Assembly: GCF_027886475.1 (NCBI RefSeq)
Contig: NZ_CP115670.1
Coordinates: 1,922,001-1,986,000 of the forward strand
Length of the DNA: 64,000 bases
Origin: Corynebacterium sp. SCR221107
GTDB taxonomy: Bacteria > Actinomycetota > Actinomycetes > Mycobacteriales > Mycobacteriaceae
Direction of reading: 5' to 3'
The notes below the pieces were generated by a model that had not been told where the DNA came from, made no database searches, and saw only the letters and a list, made by a program, of their open reading frames with translations. This document shows, piece by piece, positions 10,158 through 20,350 of this stretch; the first letter of the stretch is position 1; the number at the start of each line of letters is the position of its first letter. The position numbers were made by a program, and so were the translations under genes.

Positions 10158-10319
10158 AAAGAACCAATCATGTCAGGGACAATTCGCGCCGGCACCAGAC
10201 TCGGCCCAGGCGGCATGACAACAATTCAGTCGAGCACTCGACTCTACCGGCAAGGGTTGAGCAAACAAGGCGTGTCTTACCCTTCGGGGCACATCCACTG
10301 TCTTCGCTCACCCACCTAC

Positions 10320-11507
10320 TTATGCGAGCAAACGCGCCACCAGTTCATCGGCACGCCGTCGAGCCTCGGTTTCAACCGCGATGATGTCATCGAATGATGA
10401 GGGTACACCAGCAAACTGGGAAGCCTCCCCGACGATCTGTTCAACAACGTCGACGATCTGCGGGAATTTGATCCCACCGCGCAAAAACGACGCTGCCGCC
10501 TGCTCATTGGCTGCGTTGTAAACAGCCGGATGAGTCCCGCCAAGGCTTGCAACATGACGCGCCACCTCCACAGCGGGAAACGCTTCATTGTCCACCGGGA
10601 AGAATTCCCACGTGGATGCCGTTGCAAAGTCAAGGCTCGGCTGAGCCTTTGCGACCCGTCGTGGCCAATTCATCGCCAAGGAAATGGGAAGCTTCATCGA
10701 GGGCGGAGAGGCTTGTGCAATCGTTGCGCCATCGATGAACGTGATCATGGAGTGGACGATGGATTGCGGATGGACCGTTACTTCAATCCTCTCGGCCGGA
10801 ATGCCAAACAACAAAGTCGCCTCAATGAGCTCAAGACCTTTATTGACAAGGGTTGCTGAATTGAGCGTGTTCATCTGACCCATCGACCAAGTCGGATGTG
10901 CGGCCGCTTGCTGTGGGGTAACATCCCACATGTGCTCGCGAGTCCAACCCCTAAAAGGTCCGCCGGAGGCGGTAAGCACAAAACGATCAACCTCGTATTC
11001 GCTACCGGAGCGCAATGCCTGCGCCATGGCGGAATGCTCGCTGTCAACCGGAATAATCTGGCCCGGACGCGCCTGATTCACGACCCACGAGCCACCAGCG
11101 ACCAAAGATTCCTTATTGGCAAGCGCGAGATATGCGCCCGACTCAATAACCGCAAGTGTGGCCGCCAGCCCTAGCGACCCGACGAGGCCGTTAAGAACCA
11201 AGTCCACGGGTTGTTCTTTTACTAGGGTGGTCGCGGAATCTGGGCCATCCAATACAGTGCCACCCAGCGCTTCACTAACGACTGCAGCGGCTTTCAAGTC
11301 CGCAACAGCTACTTGGTTTCCGGAAAGTCCAAGTGCACGAGCCTGCTCGATAATTAAACTCGGGTTACGGCCACCAGCGGCTATACCTTTCACAATGAAC
11401 TTATCCGGATTATCGGCGATTACCTCTAAGGCCTGGGTTCCAATCGAGCCTGTACTACCAAGGATAAGCACTGTGCGCGCGCCGTCATTGACTTCGGTGC
11501 GTGGCAT
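10320..11507 (-). CDS. dxr: 1-deoxy-D-xylulose 5-phosphate reductoisomerase
   Basis: Second step of the MEP pathway: DXP to MEP with NADPH and a divalent metal, cytosolic. The NADPH-binding [15 protein letters not shown] begins about a dozen residues after the chosen ATG (MPRTEVNDG), giving 395 residues, the usual length. The frame is open a further 75 codons upstream to 11732, but that part has no family resemblance. The ATG I use lacks a clear Shine-Dalgarno sequence, so an upstream GTG or a leaderless message remains possible. Substrate-loop motifs such as [10 protein letters not shown] and the metal site DSEHSA are present. Confidence 0.92.
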   Translation of the reverse strand: MPRTEVNDGARTVLILGSTGSIGTQALEVIADNPDKFIVKGIAAGGRNPSLIIEQARALGLSGNQVAVADLKAAAVVSEALGGTVLDGPDSATTLVKEQPVDLVLNGLVGSLGLAATLAVIESGAYLALANKESLVAGGSWVVNQARPGQIIPVDSEHSAMAQALRSGSEYEVDRFVLTASGGPFRGWTREHMWDVTPQQAAAHPTWSMGQMNTLNSATLVNKGLELIEATLLFGIPAERIEVTVHPQSIVHSMITFIDGATIAQASPPSMKLPISLAMNWPRRVAKAQPSLDFATASTWEFFPVDNEAFPAVEVARHVASLGGTHPAVYNAANEQAAASFLRGGIKFPQIVDVVEQIVGEASQFAGVPSSFDDIIAVETEARRRADELVARLLA

Positions 11508-12142
11508 GGTCGCGCCCGTAGTCGCTGAGATGATTGGATAAGCCCCGTTGGGATTGCTAGTGGTGAAAGAATCGTTGGTCACCACTTCATTATGAACCAT
11601 GCCAGCGACAACGGTGGCTTCGCATCTGCCGGCATTGACGACTTGCCCGACCATCGTGTGTGTTGCTGTGCCAGCGACTCCTGAAGCATTCCGGAAATGA
11701 AAGAAATGACGAAACTTTCTATGGCTACGCATAACGAGCCGTGCGTTTTAATTCCGAAGCACACCCGCCCCGCATTGCTTACCGACGCTTCAGTGCAGGT
11801 CCCAATGAAGCTGGTGCAGGTTCGCAGACAATGAGTTCGTCTATACAGGTGATCACGAACGCTCGATTCCCGGTCACGGAAAATGCTACCCAGTTCCCAC
11901 TTCCTTGATTACCCACGCTAGTCACCCCCTATTGTGTACGTACTTTAGGTTGATGCCTCTACGCGTCCTCGCACTTTATCGGGTTGCTCCGATTTTTCGC
12001 CTCCACTTGTCCCCAAGAATGTCGCTTTAAGCTGCCGGATATGCGAAAATAGCCGTTGAATCAATAGAGGACGTTGCACGTAGGCACGGCTTGCAGAAAA
12101 TCGCCTTGCACGTACGTCGCAAGTGAGAATGAGGAGAAGAAC
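11508..12142. other. 635-bp divergent intergenic region dxr / DUF2631 gene
   Basis: Apart from one repeat copy at 11776, I see no gene, tRNA or clear hairpin. The dxr frame continues into it without resembling protein of the family. It must hold the promoters of both flanking divergent genes. Confidence 0.5.
11776..11787 (-). repeat. TGCTTACCGACG repeat, intergenic
   Basis: Variant of the window-wide repeat with A at the variable position (T on the other strand), 269 bp upstream of dxr. Confidence 0.7.
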
Positions 12143-12568
12143 GTGGCTGGTTCCCACCACATCACCCCAGAGGTACACAACGGTGTATCCACTCTGGATG
12201 AGCCTTCAGCAGCCTGGGGTTGGCACAGCATCGGGCGCAATGCGATTCAGATTTCCGGTTGGATTTCCGTCCTGTTCCTGTTGGCATACAACTTCGGCAA
12301 CCACACAGGCCATGTTGAGACCATCTTCCTGTTCGTCTTCGCAGCAGTGATCGCTCTCGGCCTCATCCTCCAGCTTTTTGAGCCGAAAGGTTCCCAGGTC
12401 CGCACCCTGACCGCGCACAACAAGCCGATGGGTCACAAGGAGCCTGATTGGAATTACCTGCAGGCAACCTGCACCGGGCCCTACGCTGAACTGACCGATT
12501 CCCAGCTGCGTGCGCTCAACATCGAGCCATCCCGCGTCGCTCACCTTCGCTCCCTCCCCAAGGACTAA
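12143..12568 (+). CDS. DUF2631 small membrane protein
   Basis: Actinobacterial membrane protein of unknown function. I take the GTG at 12143 because GAGGAGAAG sits 5-6 nt before it; an in-frame ATG at 12074 would add 23 residues without a ribosome site. The 141-residue product has a hydrophilic start (AGSHHITPEVHNGVSTLDEPS), two hydrophobic helices (about residues 35-53 and 61-82) and a soluble tail with many His and Pro. It is divergent from dxr and followed by a strong terminator, so it is monocistronic. Confidence 0.8.
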   Translation: MAGSHHITPEVHNGVSTLDEPSAAWGWHSIGRNAIQISGWISVLFLLAYNFGNHTGHVETIFLFVFAAVIALGLILQLFEPKGSQVRTLTAHNKPMGHKEPDWNYLQATCTGPYAELTDSQLRALNIEPSRVAHLRSLPKD

Positions 12569-12617
12569 CCACGAACCGCTTTTTCGGGTAGGACCTTTCC
12601 AACCTCGAGGTTTCTAG

Positions 12618-12649
12618 AACGCTGTTTGTTTCTGCAGACAGCGTTTTTT
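12618..12649 (+). terminator. rho-independent terminator of the DUF2631 gene
   Basis: AACGCTGT pairs with ACAGCGTT around a 12-base loop, followed by TTTT (six Ts in total with the arm). Confidence 0.85.
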
Positions 12650-12773
12650 CATGCCCCCAATTCAAACTTGGGACACACCGCGCATCCCCCTGCGGAGGAT
12701 GATCCATTCAAGCTGGGGCAACCGAGGTTCCTAGCTCTACCTGAAAGACGATAGTTAGGTTGTGGCATTGAAG

Positions 12774-12785
12774 CGTCGGTAAGCA
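12774..12785 (+). repeat. CGTCGGTAAGCA repeat abutting rlmN terminator
   Basis: On the minus strand the terminator hairpin is followed within 3-4 bases by TTGCTTACCGACGC, so the repeat forms the terminator's T-containing tail. Confidence 0.75.
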
Positions 12786-12788
12786 AGG

Positions 12789-12826
12789 ACAACCGCCTGT
12801 ACCACCGTGTGGTGGCAGGCGGTTGT
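12789..12826 (-). terminator. terminator hairpin of rlmN
   Basis: ACAACCGCCTG pairs with CAGGCGGTTGT, with an inner CCACC/GGTGG pair, 17 bp after the rlmN stop. The repeat copy at 12774 follows it on the minus strand. Confidence 0.8.
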
Positions 12827-12842
12827 GCGTATGGAAATAAGG

Positions 12843-13940
12843 TTAGCGTTCTTCGGCGGCGAGCTGGCCGCAGGCGGCGGCGATCTCTTGCCCCTTGGTG
12901 TCACGCACGGTACACGGAACCCCCTGTGCGATCACGCGGCGCACGAACTCATCCTGACGCTCCTTGGGCGAAGCATCCCACTTCGAGCCCGGCGTTGGAT
13001 TAAGCGGAATGAGGTTAACGTGTACCTTCGAACCGAGCGCCTTGTGCAGCTTCTTGCCCAAAAGATCCGCGCGCCAGCCTTGATCATTGATGTCACGGAT
13101 GAGCGCATACTCGATGGATACACGCCGGCCGGACTTGTCCGCGTAATAGCGCGCGGCGTCGAGGACCTCGGCGACGGGATAGCGATTATTGACAGGCACG
13201 AGCGTATCGCGAAGCTCGTCGTCTGGCGTGTGCAAGGAAACCGCGAGGGTTACGGACAGGTCTTCGTCGGCAAGCTTGCGAATCAGCGGAGCTAGGCCCA
13301 CCGTGGAAACGGTGACGTTACGCTGTGAGATCCCAAAACCTTCCGGCACCGGCCGGGTGATCTGACGCACCGCGGACACCACTCGCTTGTAGTTGATAAG
13401 CGGCTCGCCCATGCCCATGAACACGATATTGGACAAGCGACCGCCCTCGGCAGCCATCGTGGCGGCGGCGGCACGGACCTGATCGACGATCTCGCCGGTA
13501 GAAAGGTTGCGATCAAGACCGCCCTGACCGGTCGCACAGAATGGGCATGCCATACCACAGCCAGCCTGGGAGGAAATACACAACGTCGCTCGGTCAGGGT
13601 AGCGCATCAGCACAGACTCCAGCAGCGTGCCATCATGCAACCGCCACAGCGTCTTTTGGGTCTCGCCGTCGTCGGCTTCCACCACGCGAACGGGAGTCAT
13701 CAGAGGTGGGAAAAGCCTGTCCGCAACGGCCTCACGCGCAGATTCCGGAAGATCAGTCATGGTACGCGGGTCCGCTTCCATGCGGCCGTAGTAATGTTTC
13801 GCCAGCTGGTTGGCGCGGAACTTGGGCAGGCCAATCTCTTGGAGTGCTTCCACCCGCTCATCCTGGGTAAGGTCAGCGAAATGCTTGGGAGGCATTTTGG
13901 CGCGCCCTGCGCCAAAATCGAGTGCTACTGGTTTTGCCAT
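12843..13940 (-). CDS. rlmN: dual-specificity 23S rRNA/tRNA adenine C2 methyltransferase RlmN
   Basis: Radical-SAM enzyme that methylates A2503 of 23S rRNA and A37 of some tRNAs. The cluster-binding CxxxCxxC is visible in [13 protein letters not shown], and catalytic Cys residues are expected at MACP-distant sites; one lies in [14 protein letters not shown] near the end. The start [12 protein letters not shown] gives 365 residues; the frame is open to 14168, but the extra codons include a translated repeat copy and do not look like protein. A repeat copy within the gene at 13265 encodes Leu-Ala-Asp. It converges on the DUF2631 gene, with a terminator for each strand between them. Confidence 0.93.
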   Translation of the reverse strand: MAKPVALDFGAGRAKMPPKHFADLTQDERVEALQEIGLPKFRANQLAKHYYGRMEADPRTMTDLPESAREAVADRLFPPLMTPVRVVEADDGETQKTLWRLHDGTLLESVLMRYPDRATLCISSQAGCGMACPFCATGQGGLDRNLSTGEIVDQVRAAAATMAAEGGRLSNIVFMGMGEPLINYKRVVSAVRQITRPVPEGFGISQRNVTVSTVGLAPLIRKLADEDLSVTLAVSLHTPDDELRDTLVPVNNRYPVAEVLDAARYYADKSGRRVSIEYALIRDINDQGWRADLLGKKLHKALGSKVHVNLIPLNPTPGSKWDASPKERQDEFVRRVIAQGVPCTVRDTKGQEIAAACGQLAAEER

Positions 13941-14040
13941 AATGAAGCCATTGTCGCACGCCGGACTGCCCGTTGGCGAGTCCGCCCATGCACTGTGGCT
14001 ACGGAGCACGCCATTGCTGGTCGGTGCTGATATGCCGATT

Positions 14041-14052
14041 TGCTTTCCGACG
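14041..14052 (-). repeat. TGCTTTCCGACG repeat, intergenic
   Basis: Exact copy followed by CCCACA, matching the GTGGG variant of the extended motif (read on the other strand). It is about 100 bp upstream of rlmN. Confidence 0.8.
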
Positions 14053-14234
14053 CCCACAGGTCGGTCAGCACGAACCCCGCCCTTTTTTAGTTTCGGACTG
14101 CCAAAGGCAGCGGTGATAAAAAGACTCACCAGCCACATTGGGGTTACTTCCGCCGCCGAATCTTCCATGTTTTGGTAGGCTTCTCAACCAGCAGATGAGC
14201 ACACCACACCGTTGACCTTATCTTTTTCTTATGT

Positions 14235-14265
14235 TTGATTTTCACTTGTACGCTCCCGCTATCAT
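14235..14265 (+). promoter_or_regulatory. candidate promoter of the LapA-domain gene
   Basis: TTGATT at 14235-14240 and TATCAT at 14260-14265 with a 19-bp spacer, about 67 bp before the ATG. The spacing is slightly long. Confidence 0.3.
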
Positions 14266-14331
14266 TTGCACAGCCCACAGCGGTCGGTGATCCTTAGCGC
14301 CGACTGGCAACCATCGCGATTTTCAAGTTGA

Positions 14332-14844
14332 ATGGACGTCATGCGTAAGACTGATTCCCAAGGTTTCCCAGAGTTCAACGGCACCGGTGAGGCCAACGCC
14401 GAACCCCAATCCCCTGCCACCAATTCCTTCGAAGCCGCGTCGGAGTCCGCCCTTGCTCCCGAAACCAGCAACGCGAACCTGCCGGCCGTGGTCGAGCCCC
14501 CGGCCGGTGAGACAACCGAGGATGCCACTGTTTCCGAGAACCAGAATGGCAATCAGTCCCCGACTTCTGTTCCGACCAAGGTGGAATCGACTTTTGCCGG
14601 TGGCACCTGGATCGCACTAATCGTCGGCGCCTTGCTGCTTATCGTGCTGTTGGTATTTATCCTTCAAAACCAGCAGGCGGTAGCCATCTCCTTCTTCAAT
14701 CTCCATGTAAGCCTGCCTTCCGGTGTGGGCTTCCTGTTTGCCGCTATCTTGGGTGCACTTATCATGGCTCTCGTCGGCGGCATGCGTATGTTCCAGCTTC
14801 GTCGCCAGATAAAGAAGCTTCGCAAACTGCATCATCAAAAGTAG
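14332..14844 (+). CDS. LapA-domain (DUF1049) membrane protein
   Basis: The 170-residue protein has an acidic, Ala/Glu/Thr-rich N-terminal half (residues 1-85, probably disordered), then two transmembrane segments (about 93-112 and 127-150) separated by QNQQAVAISFFNLHVSLP, and a basic C-terminal helix QLRRQIKKLRKLHHQK. The QNxxxVxxxFF pattern and hairpin topology identify the LapA (lipopolysaccharide assembly protein A, formerly YciS) domain; in Gram-positives the role is unknown. ATG at 14341 is an alternative start. It ends at a bidirectional hairpin facing cdsA. Confidence 0.75.
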   Translation: MDVMRKTDSQGFPEFNGTGEANAEPQSPATNSFEAASESALAPETSNANLPAVVEPPAGETTEDATVSENQNGNQSPTSVPTKVESTFAGGTWIALIVGALLLIVLLVFILQNQQAVAISFFNLHVSLPSGVGFLFAAILGALIMALVGGMRMFQLRRQIKKLRKLHHQK

Positions 14845-14853
14845 ATGCTTAAC

Positions 14854-14891
14854 ACAACACCCCGCCGGGTCGTGACCCGGCGGGGTGTTGT
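14854..14891. terminator. bidirectional 18-bp perfect hairpin
   Basis: Arms 14854-14871 and 14874-14891 are perfectly complementary around a 2-base centre. It separates the convergent LapA-domain gene and cdsA and probably terminates both. T-runs are poor on both sides. Confidence 0.8.
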
Positions 14892-14912
14892 CGTTGTGAT
14901 TACAGGGTCTTC

Positions 14913-15791
14913 CTAGACCACGGAGATAAGGCTTAACAGCAGCCACGTCACCATCGCTGAAGGAAGCATGCCGTCGAGGCGATCCATGATGCCACCGTGT
15001 CCCGGCAGCATCGCCGACATGTCCTTGATGCCGAGCTCACGTTTGAACTGCGACTCGACGAGATCCCCCAGCGTCGCACAAATGACAAGAAGGAAGCCCA
15101 ACACCGCGCCCCACCACCAGTGGAACTGCAGGAGCAACGTCACGGTCAAACCACCGACGAGCATGCCACCGATGACCGACCCAGCAAAGCCCTCCCAGGA
15201 CTTCTTCGGGCTCACGGCCGGCGCCATCGGGTGGGAGCCGAACATCACTCCGGCGATGTAACCACCCGTATCAGAGGCAATCACGCACAGCATGAACGTC
15301 ACAATGAAGTAGGCACCCGGCACGGAGTCGGTCTCGAACAAAGACAGCATGGCCGCGAAGCTTCCGAACAGCGGGATCCAGGTCAGGACAAAGATCGCGA
15401 TCGACATGTCGCGCAAGTAATTCTTCGGCGCGGAGTTTCGCCCGTGATGGAAAAGCCTTCCGAACATGATAAGCAAGACGGAAGCGACATAGGCACTCAC
15501 GAGGCCTTTGGTACCGAACGGCCAGCTCATCCACACCATCAGCTGTCCGCCGAGCAAGAGTAGGGTGCGGTTAACCAGATAGCCGTGCTCACTCAGGCGC
15601 GCGGATACCTCCCAGGTAGCAAGTCCCACTGCAAATGCCACCAAGGGGTACCACCCGAAGGGAATGACGAAAATGCATAAAAGCACCAAGGCGCCTAGGC
15701 CGACGCCCACTGACACCGCAGCTTTCAGATCACGGCCGGCGGAGTTTTTCGGTTTGGGAAGATGCTCAAACCCATGCGTGGTCTGATTCAT
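14913..15791 (-). CDS. cdsA: phosphatidate cytidylyltransferase
   Basis: Integral membrane enzyme making CDP-diacylglycerol from phosphatidate and CTP, the branch point for phosphatidylinositol, phosphatidylglycerol and cardiolipin. The 292-residue sequence has 7-8 hydrophobic helices and the family signature near the end: SPKKSWEGFAGS followed by GDLVESQFKRELGIKDMSAMLPGHGGIMDRLD, with conserved Asp residues for metal and CTP binding. It lies downstream of pyrH and frr in the usual order, 96 bp after frr and separated by a strong hairpin. Confidence 0.93.
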   Translation of the reverse strand: MNQTTHGFEHLPKPKNSAGRDLKAAVSVGVGLGALVLLCIFVIPFGWYPLVAFAVGLATWEVSARLSEHGYLVNRTLLLLGGQLMVWMSWPFGTKGLVSAYVASVLLIMFGRLFHHGRNSAPKNYLRDMSIAIFVLTWIPLFGSFAAMLSLFETDSVPGAYFIVTFMLCVIASDTGGYIAGVMFGSHPMAPAVSPKKSWEGFAGSVIGGMLVGGLTVTLLLQFHWWWGAVLGFLLVICATLGDLVESQFKRELGIKDMSAMLPGHGGIMDRLDGMLPSAMVTWLLLSLISVV

Positions 15792-15820
15792 TGCTCACAT
15801 GCCTCCTTGTGCACATGTGA

Positions 15821-15861
15821 ATGGGCGAAAAGAAGGCATGTTCCTCCTTCTTTCCGCCCAT
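15821..15861 (-). terminator. hairpin between frr and cdsA
   Basis: Sixteen-base arms (15821-15836 and 15846-15861) with a single mismatch. It would end or attenuate the frr transcript before cdsA. Confidence 0.75.
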
Positions 15862-15887
15862 ATGCTTCGCTGTGGTCGATGAAGGCC

Positions 15888-16445
15888 TTAGACCTCCATC
15901 AACTCGCCTTCTTTCTTGGACACCAGTTCGTCGATTTGTGCGACGTACTTCGAGGTGACCTTGTCGAGCTCCTTTTCAGCAGCCTGAACCTCGTCCTCAC
16001 CGGCGTCGCCGTCCTTTTGGATCTTCTTGAGCTGATCCATTCCCTTGCGGCGCACGTTTCGAATGGCGATCTTGCCATCCTCGCCCTTGGAGCGGGCGAG
16101 CTTTGCCATGTCCTTACGACGCTCCTCCGTCAGCTGCGGAATGGTCACACGCAGCACCTGGCCGTCGTTGGTGGGGTTAACGCCGAGGTCGGAGTTGCGG
16201 ATGGCGTTTTCGATCTCATTCATCATGGACATCTCGTATGGCTTGATGAGCAGCATTCTCGCCTCGGGCACCGAAATGGTTGCCATTTGGGTGATCGGGG
16301 TGGGCACGCCGTAGTAATCAGCGATCACGCCGTTGAACATCGCCGGGTTAGCGCGACCGGTGCGGATGTTGGTCAGCTCGTCACGGGTGCGCTCCACCGA
16401 GGTGGTCATGTGCTCTTCTGCTTCGAACAGAATTTCATCAATCAT
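15888..16445 (-). CDS. frr: ribosome recycling factor
   Basis: Releases mRNA and tRNA from the post-termination ribosome together with EF-G. The 185-residue length is standard. The two-domain signature is visible: [34 protein letters not shown] at the N-terminus (note: long helix), the central [21 protein letters not shown] of domain II, and [19 protein letters not shown] leading into the C-terminal helix. It follows pyrH by 168 bp. Confidence 0.95.
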   Translation of the reverse strand: MIDEILFEAEEHMTTSVERTRDELTNIRTGRANPAMFNGVIADYYGVPTPITQMATISVPEARMLLIKPYEMSMMNEIENAIRNSDLGVNPTNDGQVLRVTIPQLTEERRKDMAKLARSKGEDGKIAIRNVRRKGMDQLKKIQKDGDAGEDEVQAAEKELDKVTSKYVAQIDELVSKKEGELMEV

Positions 16446-16613
16446 GGGAGTCGAGATTCCTTACAGTATTGTTGTCACGATCGGTCATCGTGGCACCAGG
16501 TGCGGGCACCACATATACATCCTTCACGCCTTCTTGCCACAGGCATCACAGACCTCAACCAAGGTGAAATAGTTGTCGAGCTGTAGTAGAAAGCGGGTGC
16601 TCTATCTAAAATA

Positions 16614-17339
16614 TCAGGACTTCACCAAAGTACCGATAGCTTCGCCCGCAACAGCGCGAGCAATATTGCCCTCCTGGAGGAGATTGAACACGAGGATCGG
16701 CATATTGTTGTCCATGCACAGGCTAAACGCGGTGGCATCCGCCACCTTCAGGCCCTTCTCGATGACCTCGCGGGGGGTAATCTCGCTGAACAGCTCCGCA
16801 TCCGGGTTGGTGCGAGGATCGTCAGAATAGACGCCATCGACAGCCTTTGCCATCAGCAGCACTTCGCAATCAATTTCCAAAGCACGCTGTGCCGCCGTGG
16901 TATCCGTGGAGAAATAAGGCATACCCATGCCAGCGCCGAAGATGACCACGCGTCCCTTTTCAAGGTGGCGCTTCGCCCGCAGCGGCAGGTATGGTTCGGC
17001 CACCTGAGCCATATTGATGGCCGTTTGCACCCGGCAGTCGATTCCCTCTTGCTCGAGGAAGTCCTGCAATGCCAAGCAGTTCATCACGGTTCCCAGCATG
17101 CCCATGTAGTCCGAACGATTGCGATCGAGACCGCGCTGCTGCAGCTGTGCGCCGCGGAAGAAGTTGCCACCGCCGATGACGACTGCGATCTCATAGCCTT
17201 CACGGGCAACGCTGGCAATCTGGCGGGCGACCCCAGATACGACGTCGGGATCGATGCCGACGGCCCCGCCACCGAACATCTCACCTCCAAGCTTTAGCAT
17301 GACGCGCTTGTATCCAGGACGTTGAGCAGCCTGCTCCAT
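16614..17339 (-). CDS. pyrH: UMP kinase
   Basis: Phosphorylates UMP to UDP, the hexameric bacterial amino-acid-kinase-fold enzyme. The start [12 protein letters not shown] gives 241 residues and has AGAAAGG upstream; the frame extends to 17483 but the extra 48 codons are unlike the family. Motifs visible are [10 protein letters not shown] (phosphate loop), [10 protein letters not shown], and [14 protein letters not shown] with the conserved Thr and the downstream [11 protein letters not shown]. It precedes frr and follows tsf, as usual. Confidence 0.94.
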   Translation of the reverse strand: MEQAAQRPGYKRVMLKLGGEMFGGGAVGIDPDVVSGVARQIASVAREGYEIAVVIGGGNFFRGAQLQQRGLDRNRSDYMGMLGTVMNCLALQDFLEQEGIDCRVQTAINMAQVAEPYLPLRAKRHLEKGRVVIFGAGMGMPYFSTDTTAAQRALEIDCEVLLMAKAVDGVYSDDPRTNPDAELFSEITPREVIEKGLKVADATAFSLCMDNNMPILVFNLLQEGNIARAVAGEAIGTLVKS

Positions 17340-17647
17340 GGGTTGATACCTTTCTTCCCTGTTGTAGGTTCGATCGCTTCGGAAATGGAAGTGCGGACCA
17401 GGGCCACTTCTGCCCCTGGAAAATGAAAGCCGCTGGGTTGCAACGACCCATGTACTTCCACAGTGAAGATCCTCACGCGCCATCGCGCGCTTGCTACGAA
17501 GCCACGAGTGGCTTCAAGCCGCAAGTTGGGCGATTGCGTTCATGAAGGGCGAGCACCGGCGGTTTCGTGGTGTTCGATCCGGCGACATCAACAAATCAGT
17601 CTACCTTTTCCGCCTTCAATTGCGCGAGTTTGCCACATATGACAAAA

Positions 17648-17692
17648 CCCGGTGCAAGGTCCCCGATTTTCTAGGAGGGATCGCGCACCGGG
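17648..17692 (-). terminator. terminator after tsf
   Basis: CCCGGTGC pairs with GCACCGGG, with partial inner pairing, followed on the minus strand by TTTT. It separates tsf from pyrH. Confidence 0.75.
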
Positions 17693-17745
17693 AGAGCAGA
17701 CCACTACTCAAGCGGATGTAGCCTCAGCTGGTCATCGTGCCAGAA

Positions 17746-18573
17746 TTAGTGTTGGCCAACCTCGAAGCGAGAGAAAGCGGTGATGGTGACACCAGCGTCT
17801 TCCATGAGCTTCTGAACGGTCTTCTTGTTGTCAGCAACGGAAGGCTGCTCGAGCAGGACAACGTCCTTGTAAAAGCCGTTGAGGCGACCCTCGACGATCT
17901 TCGGGATAGCCTTCTCCGGCTTGCCCTCTTCGCGGGTGATCTGCTCAGCGATGGAACGCTCCTTCTCAACGACCTCAGCCGGAACGTCCTCACGGGTCAG
18001 GTAGGAAGCCTTCAAAGCGGCAACCTGCATGGCGGCTGCGTGTGCAGCCTCCTTGGCAGCGTCACCCTCGCCCTCGTAGGCAACCAGGACGCCGACTGCC
18101 GGCGGCAGGTCAGCGGAGCGGTGGTGCAGGTAAACGGAGAGGTTTGCGCCCTCGAGGGTGACGGCGCGACGCAGCTCAAGCTTCTCACCGATCTTTGCGG
18201 ACAGCTCCTGGATGGCCTCTGCGGCAGTCTTGCCGTCGACGTCAGCGGCAGCGAGCTCCTCAGCAGAGTTAGCCTTGACTGCTGCAGCAGCGTCGGCAAC
18301 CTTCTGAGCGAACTCCTTGAACTCAGCGTTCTTTGCAACGAAGTCGGTCTCGGAGTTGATCTCAACCATGGTGTTGCCGGAAACGGCAATCAGGCCCTCG
18401 GTTGCGTTGCGCTCTGCGCGCTTTCCGACGTCCTTAGCGCCCTTGATGCGCAGGACCTCGACAGCCTTGTCGAAGTCTCCACCGGTCTCCTCCAGAGCCT
18501 TCTTACAGTCCAGCATACCGGAACCGGTGATCTCGCGGAGCTTCTTAACGTCAGCAGCGGTGTAGTTCGCCAT
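17746..18573 (-). CDS. tsf: translation elongation factor Ts
   Basis: Nucleotide-exchange factor for EF-Tu. The 275-residue protein begins [20 protein letters not shown], an N-terminal UBA-like domain with the signature [16 protein letters not shown]. The [10 protein letters not shown] motif (core domain, EF-Tu contact) follows, and it ends [25 protein letters not shown] site precedes the ATG. It pairs with rpsB upstream, but here the 359-bp gap between them holds a strong hairpin and a repeat copy. Confidence 0.95.
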   Translation of the reverse strand: MANYTAADVKKLREITGSGMLDCKKALEETGGDFDKAVEVLRIKGAKDVGKRAERNATEGLIAVSGNTMVEINSETDFVAKNAEFKEFAQKVADAAAAVKANSAEELAAADVDGKTAAEAIQELSAKIGEKLELRRAVTLEGANLSVYLHHRSADLPPAVGVLVAYEGEGDAAKEAAHAAAMQVAALKASYLTREDVPAEVVEKERSIAEQITREEGKPEKAIPKIVEGRLNGFYKDVVLLEQPSVADNKKTVQKLMEDAGVTITAFSRFEVGQH

Positions 18574-18768
18574 TGTGGGGGCGATCCTCCTCTAGTTAGG
18601 GGTGTTTCTTAAAAGTTTCTCATTCAGGGTAGCGGGCATTACGCCAGCGCGCACGACTTAGACGGTGAAATCCGTCATTTTCTTCTAAAAGAATCCGAGC
18701 TACTCCCACAATCATCTCCACAGATCCTTCCTCAGTCACCGTGGTGCGAAAGGTGTGGGGACTATAGA

Positions 18769-18780
18769 CGTCGGCAAGCA
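18769..18780 (+). repeat. CGTCGGCAAGCA repeat between rpsB and tsf
   Basis: Preceded by CTATAGA, the TAGRCG form of the extended motif. It lies 57 bp beyond the rpsB terminator in the minus direction. Confidence 0.75.
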
Positions 18781-18836
18781 AGCACAACGCAAGGCCTGCG
18801 GCGAAGGAGAAAACGAGAAACCTGTATAAGGGCAAA

Positions 18837-18891
18837 CATGCCCTTCAGCCTCGGTGAAACAACGTGTGCGTTTACCGAACCGAAGGGCATG
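18837..18891 (-). terminator. two-part hairpin after rpsB
   Basis: CATGCCCTTC pairs with GAAGGGCATG, and TCGGT-AAAC with GTTTACCGA inside. TTTGCCCTT follows on the minus strand. It is probably a partial terminator or attenuator between rpsB and tsf; the rest of the 359-bp gap has no gene. Confidence 0.7.
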
Positions 18892-18932
18892 ACTTTCTTC
18901 GCAAGCGAAAAGCTTAATGCGGCGAAGGGGTT

Positions 18933-19745
18933 TTACTCAGCCTCGGCCGGAGCCTCAACCTTTGCGGCAACCTCTTCGGTAGCCTCAACCTTGGCAGCAG
19001 CCTCGATCTTCTCGGAATCGCCAGCAGCTTCCTTAGCGGCGGCCAGGGCGCGCTCTTCGCGAGCCTTCTTGCCCTCGATGACGGCGTGGGAGATCACGCG
19101 GGTCAGGATCTCGATGGAGCGGATGGAGTCATCGTTGCCCGGAACCGGGAAGTTGACAACGTCCGGATCGCAGTTGGTGTCGAGGATGGCCACAACCGGG
19201 ATGGAAAGCTTGTGAGCCTCGTTGACTGCGATGTGCTCCTTGTTGGTGTCGATGACCCACAGAGCCGAAGGAGCCTTCTGCATGTCAGCGATGCCGCCGA
19301 GAACGCGCTCAAGCTTGATGCGCTCGCGGTTGAGCATGAGGATTTCCTTCTTGGTACGACCCTCGTAGCCGTTCTCGGCCGCATCCATTGCCTGCAGTTC
19401 CTTCATGCGGTGCAGACGCTTGGAAACGGTCTGGAAGTTGGTGAGCATGCCACCCAACCAACGGTGGTTGACATAAGGCATGCCAACGCGCTCAGCCTCG
19501 GTAGCAACAGCTTCCTGAGCCTGCTTCTTGGTGCCGACGTAGAGGATGGTGCCGCCGTGAGCAACGGTCTCCTTGACGAACTCGTAAGCCTCGTTGATGT
19601 AGGTCAGAGTCTGCTGGAGATCGATGATGTAGATTCCGTTGCGGTCGGTCAAGATGAAACGACGCATCTTCGGGTTCCAACGGCGGGTCTGGTGTCCGAA
19701 GTGGACACCGGAGTCAAGGAGCTCTCGCATGGTTACAACTGCCAT
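18933..19745 (-). CDS. rpsB: 30S ribosomal protein S2
   Basis: Small-subunit protein required for S1 and mRNA binding. The 270 residues open with [27 protein letters not shown], the S2 signature (written here in two parts: [14 protein letters not shown] and [13 protein letters not shown]). The typical [14 protein letters not shown] and [15 protein letters not shown] motifs follow. A 40-residue tail of Ala, Glu, Lys and Val follows the core. AGAAAGGAAGC precedes the ATG. Confidence 0.95.
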   Translation of the reverse strand: MAVVTMRELLDSGVHFGHQTRRWNPKMRRFILTDRNGIYIIDLQQTLTYINEAYEFVKETVAHGGTILYVGTKKQAQEAVATEAERVGMPYVNHRWLGGMLTNFQTVSKRLHRMKELQAMDAAENGYEGRTKKEILMLNRERIKLERVLGGIADMQKAPSALWVIDTNKEHIAVNEAHKLSIPVVAILDTNCDPDVVNFPVPGNDDSIRSIEILTRVISHAVIEGKKAREERALAAAKEAAGDSEKIEAAAKVEATEEVAAKVEAPAEAE

Positions 19746-20350
19746 GGTGCTTCCTTTCTAAAGTTCATATAGATTCGGTTACTTACATATTGCGCAGGTT
19801 CTCCCTACGCCCTAGCCGACATCACCGCGCCCGCACCCTGCCTTTCGGCGAGGGACCAACGCGCACGCGGTATCGCGATGCCTGCGCGAATTAAGCAGCG
19901 CCTTGTGCTTTTGCTTTCCGACGATCACCGCCGCAGCCAAATGCAAAGGCCACCTCCCCGGTACGAGCCCAGGGCGGCAGCCAAAAAGTCTTTTCCGACA
20001 CTGCTAACCGGCAAGTTTAGCCCAACCACCCCCAAATACCAAAAATCGCAACACTGTGCCAGAAATACATTTCGGCTCGCCGGTGGTGCTTTGATTTTTC
20101 CCAGGGCTATCCACAATGAGACAGGTCCGAGATGCAAGCACCCTTGTGTTTCGCCCACGTCTATGTTTGAGGTGCACCGAATTGGGAATTTCCCCAGCTA
20201 GCTTGCCCCTTAGTTGCATCCAATACGGCGTGCATCGGCCAGGCCGGAAGTGCTAGTTTTATTCACGATAGGCTTGGGTGGGGACACTTATCCACAAGCA
20301 GCCCCCAGGCGCGCGGGCAGTGACGAAAACATGCCGGTAGCAAGGAAACT
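19746..20350. other. 605-bp divergent intergenic region rpsB / M23 gene
   Basis: Holds the rpsB promoter and leader. The only recognisable elements are a repeat copy at 19912 with a T-rich flank and single DnaA-box-like TTATCCACA at 20288-20296. The several short frames seen are not convincing genes. Confidence 0.5.
19912..19923 (-). repeat. TGCTTTCCGACG repeat, upstream of rpsB
   Basis: Exact copy preceded by CTTT, the T-rich flank seen at terminator-associated copies, although no hairpin is visible here. Confidence 0.8.

Larger units (their letters stand above)
13941..14331. other. divergent intergenic region rlmN / LapA-domain gene
   Basis: A 391-bp region with one repeat copy (14041-14052) and a candidate promoter for the plus-strand gene at 14235-14265. 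No open frame here looks coding. Confidence 0.5.

Noticed and set aside
18620..18835. 71-codon minus-strand frame with a hydrophobic start
   Set aside because: Its LADVY segment is the translated repeat, no ribosome site is seen, and it lies in the rpsB-tsf gap.
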